A DNA stretch of 34,189 bases, from assembly GCA_903913865.1 (NCBI GenBank), contig CAIWMU010000203.1, positions 1 to 34,189 on the forward strand, written 5' to 3'. Shown piece after piece: positions 17,613 to 25,600 of the stretch. This DNA comes from an uncultured Verrucomicrobia subdivision 3 bacterium. GTDB taxonomy: Bacteria; Verrucomicrobiota; Verrucomicrobiia; Limisphaerales; UBA8199. The notes beneath the pieces were generated by a model. The model saw nothing but the letters and a program-made list of their open reading frames with translations, searched no databases and was not told the origin of the DNA. The number at the start of each line of letters is the position of its first letter. Position 1 is the stretch's first letter. The position numbers and the translations under genes are program-made.

Positions 17613-18607
17613 ACCCCATTGATTACGACGGGGCGTGGAAGGAGACCTTGGAGGTTTATTTCAGGCCTTTTCTGGCGTTTTGTTTTCCTGTGGTGGAGCG
17701 GGGGATCGATTGGACGATCGATCCCCTGTTCCTCGACAAGGAATTGCAGGAGGTGGTTCGGGATGCGGAAACGGGATGTCTGCGGGTGGACAAGCTCGTG
17801 AAGGTGCAGACTGTGGATGGTGCCGAGGAGTGGTTGCTGGTGCACGTTGAAGTGCAAAGCCAGGCGGATGGGGATCTGGCCCGGAGGATGTACCGCTATC
17901 ACCACAGGCTTGAGGACCGTTATGGTCGTCCCGTAGTGAGTCTGGCCGTGCTCGGGGATGGGGATCCCGGTTGGCGATCCGGGGTTTTCAGGCAAGGGAA
18001 ATGGGGTTGTTGGAGCCATTTCCGGTTTCCGACGTGCAAGCTGCTCGACCTGCCGGCGATGCACGGAGCTCTTGAGTTATTGGACAATCCTGTTGCGATC
18101 GTGATTGCGGCGCACCTTGCCGCCCAATCCACATACGGGGACATGGCCGCCCGCCACGAGTACAAGTGGAGGTTCGTGCGGGGGCTTTATGAGCGTGGGT
18201 TTGGAAAGCGGGACGTTCTCGAAGTGTACCGGCTGCTGGACTGGCTGCTGGTCCTGCCAGAGGAAAACGAAGTTGCATTCAAGAAGACCGTGGTCGAATA
18301 TGAGATGAAGAACAATATGGAGCACATTACAACCATAGAGCGTTTGGGTCGGCAGGAAGGCTGGCAGGAAGGTCGGCAGGAAGGTCGCCAGGAGGGTCGG
18401 CAGGAAGGCTGGCAGGAAGGTCGGCAGGAAGGCTGGCAGAACAGTGTTCTGGAGTTGCTGGAGGCACGGTTTGGGGAGGCTCCGGAAGCCATCCGGGCAC
18501 AGGTGAGGGAGGTGGTAGCCCCCGCTGAACTGAGGGCGATGCTTTTGAAGGCGGCAGTGGTGAGGAGTCTGGCAGAGTTTTCCAATCCTTCCACATGTCG
18601 TGGTTGA
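17609..18607 (+). CDS. Rpn-family recombination-promoting nuclease / PD-(D/E)XK putative transposase
   Basis: Protein of 332 residues, starting at ATG 17609 (MNPIDYDG) behind AAAGG at 17595-17599; an upstream in-frame start would add 19 residues not typical of the family. Residues about 30-130 carry the PD-(D/E)XK core: RVDKLVKV with Asp61, then VHVEVQSQAD with Glu81 and Gln83, then LARRMYRYHHRLEDRYGRPVVSLAVL. That pattern is characteristic of Rpn/YhgA-like proteins, which cut DNA and promote RecA-independent recombination, and are also treated as transposase-like. The C-terminal part has eight GRQE/GWQE tetrapeptides (about 247-278), then a helical tail. A truncated copy of that tail lies directly upstream. 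The gene sits among unrelated secreted enzymes, suggesting mobility. Confidence 0.85.
   Translation: MNPIDYDGAWKETLEVYFRPFLAFCFPVVERGIDWTIDPLFLDKELQEVVRDAETGCLRVDKLVKVQTVDGAEEWLLVHVEVQSQADGDLARRMYRYHHRLEDRYGRPVVSLAVLGDGDPGWRSGVFRQGKWGCWSHFRFPTCKLLDLPAMHGALELLDNPVAIVIAAHLAAQSTYGDMAARHEYKWRFVRGLYERGFGKRDVLEVYRLLDWLLVLPEENEVAFKKTVVEYEMKNNMEHITTIERLGRQEGWQEGRQEGRQEGRQEGWQEGRQEGWQNSVLELLEARFGEAPEAIRAQVREVVAPAELRAMLLKAAVVRSLAEFSNPSTCRG
18347..18442 (+). repeat. 12-bp tandem repeat, eight units, coding
   Basis: Eight 12-bp units alternate mainly between GGTCGGCAGGAA and GGCTGGCAGGAA, with one GGTCGCCAGGAG and a divergent last unit. They encode GRQE or GWQE in the C-terminal helix of the Rpn-type protein. 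Units are a multiple of three, so expansion or loss by slippage keeps the frame. Confidence 0.92.
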
Positions 18608-18770
18608 TTTGGCGGCGGATGGGTGCGGAATCTGGTGGGATGTGAACCGTGGGATCGGTTCTGTTGGATTGCAACCCAACCAAAGGACAGGGCAAGGTGT
18701 GGCTTTTTAGGGGAAAAAGTCGCCGAAGATTCCGTTTGCGCCGGTCGATGTCGTGCTGAAGACTTGCTGA

Positions 18771-19889
18771 ATGGTTCCGCTGAATATTTTTTTGTCAGGC
18801 TTGAAACATCGCGGCTGGTGCAGATGTGCGGCTGTCACGTTTGCTGCCGTGGTTCTCTTTGGGGCGGGTTCCCAGGCCTGTTTCGGGGTGGAGCAGTATG
18901 CTGATGGGCGGCCGGTGGCCACGCTGCGGCTCCCTGCGAGGGACCACGGGGTGGTGATCCGGCACGGGGATGGTGCGGGAGGTTGCGATGAGATGGGGGC
19001 GCGGGAGGCGATCGTTTTTCAGGAACAGGGGGAGTTTTACCTTCATTATGACGGTGCCGGGAAGGTTGGGTGGCGGACCTGCCTGGCGAGAAGCCGGGAT
19101 CTTGTGCATTGGCGGAAGGAGGGGGTTGTGTTGGATCTTGGCGCTGCGGGGCGGATGGATTCAGCCGCTGCCACTTCTCCCTGGGTGATTCGGGATGGAA
19201 GGTGGTGGCACATGTTTTATCTCGGCACACCCAACACCTCCCCCGCGCCGGATCTGATTCCCTCCTTTCCATACCTGACGCTGAAGGCGCGGAGCCATTC
19301 ACCTGTCGGGCCCTGGGAAAAGCAGTATGATGTCGTTCCTTTCACCACACGGTCCAACACCTACTACTCGGCCACAGCAAGCCCGGGGCACATCCTGAAG
19401 CAGGGTCGCAACTTTCTGATGTTCTTCAGCGCATCCACCGGTTACCCGGGGGTGAAGCGGACCCTGAGCATTGCGCGCACGGCGGACCTGAACGGGGCCT
19501 GGCAGATTGATCCCGAGCCGATCGTGCCCCCGGTCGAGCAGGTGGAAAACAGCTCGCTCTATTATGAGCCTAAAAACCGGACCTGGTTCTTGTTCACCAA
19601 CCACATTGGGACGGATTCGCGCGGTGGGGAATGGACGGATGCGATCTGGGTCTATTGGAGCAAGGATCCGGAGCATTGGGATGCGCGCAACAAGGCCGTG
19701 GTGCTGGACGGGGCCAACTGTTCGTGGTCAAAGAGGTGCATCGGCATGCCCTCCGTGGTGAAGGTTGGCAAACGACTCGGCATTCTTTACGACGCCCCGG
19801 GCGGGGAGAGTCTCAGCCACATGCGCCGGGACATCGGGCTGGCCTGGCTGGATCTGCCGCTCGTGCCACCCACGGAGCGGAAACAATAG
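18771..19889 (+). CDS. Secreted five-bladed beta-propeller glycosidase (GH43/GH32/GH130-like)
   Basis: Exported protein of 372 residues, with a basic N-terminus and hydrophobic stretch (CAAVTFAAVVLFGAGSQACFG). The body shows the repeating pattern of five-bladed-propeller glycosidases: GAREAIVFQEQGEFYLHYDG, SRDLVHWRKEGVVLD, SPWVIRDGRWWHMFYLG, PGHILKQGRNFLMFFSAS, SLYYEPKNRTWFLFTNH and GMPSVVKVGKRLGILYDAP. Such enzymes use three acidic residues around the central funnel. Glu/Asp in GAREA, Asp in SAAATSPWVIRD-type blades and Glu in SLYYEP are candidates, but I cannot fix them. GH43 (arabinan or xylan), GH32 and GH130 remain open. It is the first enzyme after the Rpn gene and runs convergent to the small gene downstream. 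Confidence 0.75.
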   Translation: MVPLNIFLSGLKHRGWCRCAAVTFAAVVLFGAGSQACFGVEQYADGRPVATLRLPARDHGVVIRHGDGAGGCDEMGAREAIVFQEQGEFYLHYDGAGKVGWRTCLARSRDLVHWRKEGVVLDLGAAGRMDSAAATSPWVIRDGRWWHMFYLGTPNTSPAPDLIPSFPYLTLKARSHSPVGPWEKQYDVVPFTTRSNTYYSATASPGHILKQGRNFLMFFSASTGYPGVKRTLSIARTADLNGAWQIDPEPIVPPVEQVENSSLYYEPKNRTWFLFTNHIGTDSRGGEWTDAIWVYWSKDPEHWDARNKAVVLDGANCSWSKRCIGMPSVVKVGKRLGILYDAPGGESLSHMRRDIGLAWLDLPLVPPTERKQ

Positions 19890-19948
19890 GGGTGGCATCG
19901 CGGATCCCCTGCGAGGTGAATTAGTGACTACTCTCCTCTGCCCTCTCC

Positions 19949-20515
19949 CTACTCCTTCTCGAATCTGGCGGTGATTTCATCGGCGTCACCCAGGATGACG
20001 AGAGAATCAAAATTACCGGCTCCACAACGCCTGTGAAGATGCTCCACAATGCGCAAGGCCTGTTCTTCGGTTTCGTAAGGCCCCCTGTGATAAAACGGCT
20101 TGTTGTTCCGCCCGAAGACAAATTGTTGTTTGCACTGGCCGGCCTGGATGCCGCCAAAAACGCGGGCCGCCATTTTGTAATCCGCGTGTGGTGCGAACCC
20201 CAGTGACCCGGCGTATCGGACGGCATCCTCAATCAGTTTTCTGGCGCACTCCGGCTCGACGCTATCCATGGAAAACTCGGAGGTGTAGTATCCCTTGATG
20301 CGCTGCTGGTAGTCGTTTAGATCGCAGCTATCATACCTGGCGTTTTTTATGCCAAGGCAGAGTGCGTCGACAAGAAAGGTGCCTGATTCAACCCAGTGCC
20401 CGCCCCTTTTGAAGCGGGCGACAACCACCCAGCCGATGCCATCCTGAAAAAGGGTCGAACTCCAGATGGCTTCGTGCTTTGGAGCACGGAGGGGATGCGG
20501 TTGATTCTCATTCAT
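19949..20515 (-). CDS. Conserved hypothetical protein, probably cytoplasmic
   Basis: Protein of 188 residues starting at the ATG for MNENQPHPLR; a longer frame reaches 20557 but adds a Cys-rich stretch without support. No signal peptide or membrane helix is present, unlike nearly all neighbours. Features are IWSSTLFQDGIGWVVVARF, GTFLVDALCLGIKNARYD, then RKLIEDAVRYAGSLGFAPHADY and a C-terminal NFDSLVILGDADEITARFEKE. The middle segment resembles uncharacterised bacterial proteins I have seen with LVD-xx-CLG-x-K motifs, but I cannot name a family. It lies inside the glycan cluster on the opposite strand, so a link to polysaccharide use is unlikely. Confidence 0.7.
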   Translation of the reverse strand: MNENQPHPLRAPKHEAIWSSTLFQDGIGWVVVARFKRGGHWVESGTFLVDALCLGIKNARYDSCDLNDYQQRIKGYYTSEFSMDSVEPECARKLIEDAVRYAGSLGFAPHADYKMAARVFGGIQAGQCKQQFVFGRNNKPFYHRGPYETEEQALRIVEHLHRRCGAGNFDSLVILGDADEITARFEKE

Positions 20516-20907
20516 CGTCCCAAAATGGCAACTGCATCGGGGGAATTCAAGGATCACAATGAGGGTTCATGAAAAACAGATGGGGACTGCTTTGTTTCTG
20601 TTTCGCGGGAAGGGCGGAAAGTGCTTCAACTCAACCGGGGTGTCGAATGTGGTCTGGGAAAAGGGATGAGCCCGGTCAACGTCAGCGGGAATCGACAACT
20701 GTTCGACATCCCCTTGTGGAGGCCGTGCGGGGGGCGTTGACGGCAAAACTGCATCGGCAGCCAAGCATGCGGGTGGCCGGAAACAGCAGGGCAATCAAAG
20801 CCGGACGAGGCCTTGTCATGGAGGCCTGTTTTTGAATTGTCGCGAGGCCCGAGCCGTCCACGCGTTTGCCTCCAGACAGAACGGTCCGGGCTTCGCATTC
20901 CTTTGCA
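20516..20907. other. Intergenic region without a supported gene
   Basis: About 390 bp between two minus-strand genes. Short frames on both strands (for example 20569-20835 plus) show no domain, signal peptide or ribosome binding site. It presumably holds the promoter of the downstream small gene; I see no convincing promoter or terminator. Confidence 0.45.
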
Positions 20908-22377
20908 TTATTCGTCATCCGCCTTTTTTCTGGCCTTCTTTGCGGCCCGATCTTCTTTCGGGGCCGGTTTGGCACCCGACTCCTTCAGAACATCCAACTG
21001 CTTCTGAACGTGGGAAACTTCAGCATCAGGCCGCTGAACAGGACCCTCTTTCCCCAGCAGCACCATCTTCCTGTAGAGGTGTCCAGGGACTCTCCCTTCG
21101 CTGAATACGACCATGGCATCAGTCGTGAAATTTTCAATCAAGGCCCCCATTTCGCAACCACCACCGGGTTTTGAAAAAATGGACTTTTCCTTTCCCCAGG
21201 TTCTGCCGCCGTCCGACGTCCGCCACCAGGCGACCTCGTTCCTGTTGTTGCCGCTGTTCAATAGAAGCATCCGCACATCGGCTGTGGATTCGACGATCAT
21301 GTCTCCATCCTGGCCGGCTCCCTCCCCGGGGATGACGGCAATTGGCTGTGTCCAACTGCTTCCGGTCCACCGTGTGTAGCGCACCTGACCTGCCCCGTGG
21401 CGGAACATCACATGGGGATTCCCCTCCTGATCCACATGGCAGGTGCCATGGTTGCAGCGGTCCTTTCCGGAATCAAAAATGAGGGATTTCCGGTCCGCGT
21501 ACTCCCTGGTTACCGGAATCGTCAGCTTTTCTCCGGCGGCGTTCTCCCATGAGTCATCCGCGCCGTTCATTTTCATGTAATAAACGTTGAGACGATCCTT
21601 CGTATGGCCGGGATAGGAGCATGGGTGATAGATATAGGAGGTGGTGATCGTATCCCCCAGGCCCTTGGCGAACCATGCATACCACGCATCGTGCAAAGTG
21701 CCCTTGGCCTGGAGTTTGTGCTTGAGCACCGAGACCGGCCTGGAAAAAGTCAGGCCGTCATCGGACGATTTCTGGTAGACCCAGTCGCTCTGATGTGTTC
21801 CGTGCCGGTAGAACAGATAGATGTCCCCGTCATCCATCTGGACGAACTGCGGATAGGTTCCAAAGGGTGAGATGTTTTCCAGAATCCTCCAGGAGGATAT
21901 GTCCTCCGGATGGCTTGAAACGATGTGTGTGAGTTTGCCTCCATGGCCAAATCCGGCAGAGGTGCCGAAGGCGTTTCTCCCAAGCATCGGATTTCCACCG
22001 TGGGCACCGAATGCGAGATGGATGAACCCGTTGCGATCCACCATCATTGCGGGTTTGCCATGGTTGTCCAACTCGCTGTTATCCACCGGGTCCGGGGTCT
22101 TTCCCATGGGGTTGATCCCTGCCAGCAAGGGGCCCGTCCATTTTTTGGTTGCATGGTTGTATGCGCAAACGTAGGCATCCTCATGCGGTCCCTGGTAGGC
22201 GATATAGGTCGAACCCTTGTAATGTTCCCCGCTCGGATGGTGTATTGTGGAGAGGGGATTGCCAAATCCGTTATCGGTGAAGTAGTCCGCACAGGCTCCC
22301 CGGTCCGCAGATCCTGCGAGCACCGCGCCCCCCAGGAGAAGTTTGGCAAGACGGAGGCCCCAATTTAGAAATTTCAT
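20908..22377 (-). CDS. BNR_4 seven-bladed propeller, PL24/PL25- or GH145-like enzyme
   Basis: Exported protein of 489 residues from the ATG giving MKFLNWGLRL; the signal runs to about residue 30 (GAVLAGSADRGACA). A longer frame to 22425 only adds 16 residues before it. Blade motifs include STYIAYQGPHEDAYV, DNHGKPAMMVDRNGFIHLAFGAHG, DGDIYLFYRHG, DSGKDRCNHGTCHVDQEGNPHVMF and EVAWWRTSDGGRTW. His106, His126, Tyr175 and Arg191 fall in positions and spacings close to the His/His/Tyr/Arg set I recall for PL25 ulvan lyase. Alternatives with the same fold are rhamnose-glucuronate lyases (PL42) and GH145 rhamnosidase. The last 20 residues are rich in Lys, Ala and Asp/Glu, an unusual tail for an exported enzyme. 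It is divergent from the DUF4450 gene, with a shared 280-bp promoter region. Confidence 0.75.
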   Translation of the reverse strand: MKFLNWGLRLAKLLLGGAVLAGSADRGACADYFTDNGFGNPLSTIHHPSGEHYKGSTYIAYQGPHEDAYVCAYNHATKKWTGPLLAGINPMGKTPDPVDNSELDNHGKPAMMVDRNGFIHLAFGAHGGNPMLGRNAFGTSAGFGHGGKLTHIVSSHPEDISSWRILENISPFGTYPQFVQMDDGDIYLFYRHGTHQSDWVYQKSSDDGLTFSRPVSVLKHKLQAKGTLHDAWYAWFAKGLGDTITTSYIYHPCSYPGHTKDRLNVYYMKMNGADDSWENAAGEKLTIPVTREYADRKSLIFDSGKDRCNHGTCHVDQEGNPHVMFRHGAGQVRYTRWTGSSWTQPIAVIPGEGAGQDGDMIVESTADVRMLLLNSGNNRNEVAWWRTSDGGRTWGKEKSIFSKPGGGCEMGALIENFTTDAMVVFSEGRVPGHLYRKMVLLGKEGPVQRPDAEVSHVQKQLDVLKESGAKPAPKEDRAAKKARKKADDE

Positions 22378-22659
22378 TGTTGTTGGTGCAGAACAGCCGC
22401 CAAGGTTTGCCCGCGCGTTACTCAAAGTTTGTGCCCGATCAGGACGGGGGCGACGGGACGATTATTCCCTGCCTCCTTGGTTTGTCGATGCAAAACCGAC
22501 AAGGGGTGTTTGCTCCGGTTGTTCGCGGCCTCCGGCATGCTGGATCATCGACTGCATTCAATTGTTCCGCGAAAGACAAAGTATTTACGCTTCCTCGTTT
22601 CCCCAGTTGACTTCGAACTCCCCAACAACTAAAGGCAGTTGGACACATTGAAGAATATC
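22378..22659. promoter_or_regulatory. Divergent promoter region, lyase-like and DUF4450 genes
   Basis: A 282-bp region between two divergent starts should contain both promoters. I see only weak candidates on the plus strand, such as TTGACT near 22608 and AT-richer sequence around 22585-22597, and no clear palindromic operator. Confidence 0.35.
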
Positions 22660-25600
22660 ATGAGAACGTTCGAAGGAAGCCTCGCGGTCCGTTGGGTGCT
22701 GGCAGTCGCGGTGCTTGTGGCCGGTGCCGGTGGCGCATCATCGAAAGATGTCCCTCCCCAAGCACTCCGCTACGAAGCTGATGGGGAGGCACTGGTTATC
22801 CATAACGGCCGGCATTTCAACAATCGGCCGTTGTATGGCAACCACATCGGCGGTTTTGTGCTGGCGGGCGATCGGCCGTTTTTGAGGATGGCGCAGAGTC
22901 CCTATGTGGATGGCTGTTTCATGGTGGCGGTGGTTCGGGAGGGTAAAGGCGGGTGGCTTGCCGATGCCGGGGATGTGACAACGCGGTATCGATCCGGATG
23001 TGCGGAGTGGACGGTGCGGGACAGCGCCTGGCCGGGGTTGACAGTTCATTGGGCCGGGGTTCCGCTGGCTGAAGGTCCCGGGATGGCGGTGCGGCTGAGA
23101 ATCGAGGGCGGCAAAGCGGGCGATCGGTTGGTGTGGTGTTTCGGTGGTGCGATGCGAAATCTGCCCGGCTTTGCGACAAGCATGAACTGGGGCTGGGATA
23201 TTCTGGGCCATCCGGAATTGCTGACCCGGGGATTCACACCGGAGGACTGCCGCGGAAATAGCATCCGGCTCGTTGGGGATCACTTCGTTCTCCAGCCTCC
23301 AGCCTACGATCCTCCGGGCAGCCAACCCCGCCATACAGTTGTCGGTAGAGGGCCATCCGCATCCCGTGCGGTAGTGGTTGATGCATCGGGATGGCAGGAT
23401 CCGGCGGGACTGGCAGGTGGCGCGGTGGGCGAGCTGCCGATTGTGTGTGGGGCTTTGGACGCGGGGGTGCCGCTCGAGGCATATTGGGCATTTGCGGCGG
23501 GTGAGGATTCGGAGGCGGGCCTGAACAGACGCACCGTGTCACCAGCCGATGCGTTCGCTGCCGGGGTCAAACGGTTGGAGAGTGTCTCGCGGCAAGTGAC
23601 AGTTGAGACGCCGGATGCTCTATTGAACGCCACGGTCGCGCAATCGTGCCTGGCGATGGACGGCATGTGGTATCCGCCGGTTTTCGCGCATGGTGCCATG
23701 CAGTGGAACCTGCAGCTGGTGGGGTGGCGGACTTTGTTCGGAGCCATCGCCTACGGCTGGCATGATCGCGTTCTGGCCCAAGCCCGGTTCTTCATCGACA
23801 AGCAGATCCGCGAGTCGGCCAACCTGCTGGCCAAAGCCGATCCCAAGCTCGGCTACGGGCAGCAGGCCCGGGACTCCCGTTTTTACGGCCGAGGATTCAT
23901 TCCTGACCAGGGCTTCTACGATATGCAGAGCCAGTTTTTTGACCAGGTGCTGCACGACTGGCGGTGGACTGCCGATCCTGTGCTGGAGAAGGTGCTGCGG
24001 CCGGCCCTGGAACTGCATCTTGAGTGGATGAGGGATTGCTTTGATCCGGATGGTGACGGTGTTTACGAAAGCTACATCAACACCTGGCCGACCGATTCAC
24101 AGTGGTATAATGGAGCTGGCACTGCCGAGGAGACCGCCTATGCCTACCGGGGGCACAAGGCGGCGCTGGATATGGCACGCCGTGCAGGTGATGAAAAGGC
24201 CGTGGCTGTGCATCGCGCACGACTGGAGAAGATCCGTAGAGGATTCATCGACAGCCTCTGGATTGGAAGCAAGGGTTACGTCGGTTCCTATCGGGAGCAA
24301 ATGGGCTACAAGCGGTGCAATGAGAATCCATGGCTCTACAGCATCTTTTTGCCCATTGATGCCGGATTGCTATCCCCCCTCCAGGCGGCGCAGGCGCTGC
24401 ACTACACGGAGTGGGGGTTGGAAAACGAGCGGATGCCATATGGCGGTCGCCGGGTGTGGACCTCCAACTGGGTGCCGAGCGTGTGGTCGGTTCGGGAGAT
24501 GTGGCCGGGCGATAACTATCATCTGGCCCTGGCCTATTTTCAGACGGGTCTGGCGGCGGATGGATGGGACATTTTGCGCGGAACGTTCCTGGAGAGTGCC
24601 TGCGCGGGTCCTTCGCCGGGCAACCTGGGTCACAAGATGGGAGGACTGGATTTCAACGACTGCGCCAGCATGTTCTGCCGAACGACGGTGGAGGGTTTGT
24701 TCGGCTACTCTCCGGATTATCCGAATGGCACGGTCTCGATCTCGCCGCAATTGCCGGATGAGTGGAACCATGCCGCCATCCACACGCCGGATGTTTCAAT
24801 CACCGTTGATCGTTCTGCTTCAAGTGTCACCTGCACTGTTGAACTGTCCAGATCGGCATCGCTGGACATCCGTCTGCCTGTTTGCGCCGGTCGTGTTCGG
24901 GAAGTGACTGTGGATGGCGTTCGGGCGCGATGGACGACGGAGCCGGGATTCGAGAGGAGTCTGGTTCGTGTGGTAGCGCCGAAAGCGAGGAAGGCGTGCG
25001 TCGTCGCGAAGTTGGAGCAGGTGCGCCCACCCCAGCCGCCTTCGGTTTTTGCAGTGAAGGCGGGGCGTATCGAATTGATGCCAGCACCCGCGAATCTGGT
25101 GCGGATCGAGGATCCCCAGTCCGTGCTCTCCAATCCAACCGTTCAAGGCGGACGCTTCCACTCCGCCGTGGGCACCAATGAGGGGCATCACATGGTTTTC
25201 GGCTTGGCGAAAACGGGGTCCCTGGAACAGTGGTTGCGCTTCACCGGTAGCGTCGTTGAAGAGGAGGCGGAAAAGGCAAAGGCCGCGAAACGGGTCCTGG
25301 AGATCCCCAAGGATGCGCGGTGGGGTTGTGTGGATGTCGCCAAGTCATTCAATGGCGATGTTCGCAAGATCTACAAGCAGCAATATCTCTCTCCCCGTCC
25401 TCAGACCTGTTCCGTTCGCATTGGATCCGACGGGTATTCACCCTGGACATTCTATTACTGGGGAGGCCATGCGCCGGAGATCGAGTTGGACCAGGTTCCC
25501 CTGCTGTTGAAGGACGACAGCGCCAACCGCACCCCTGCCTACGAAGCGGGTGCCGACCCTTCGCTGGATCTGACAAACGAGGTGACTCTTGAGGCCTGGG

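Noticed and set aside
18347-18442. Regular repeats considered as a CRISPR array
   Set aside because: Units are 12 bp, contiguous, without spacers, and lie in frame within a gene.
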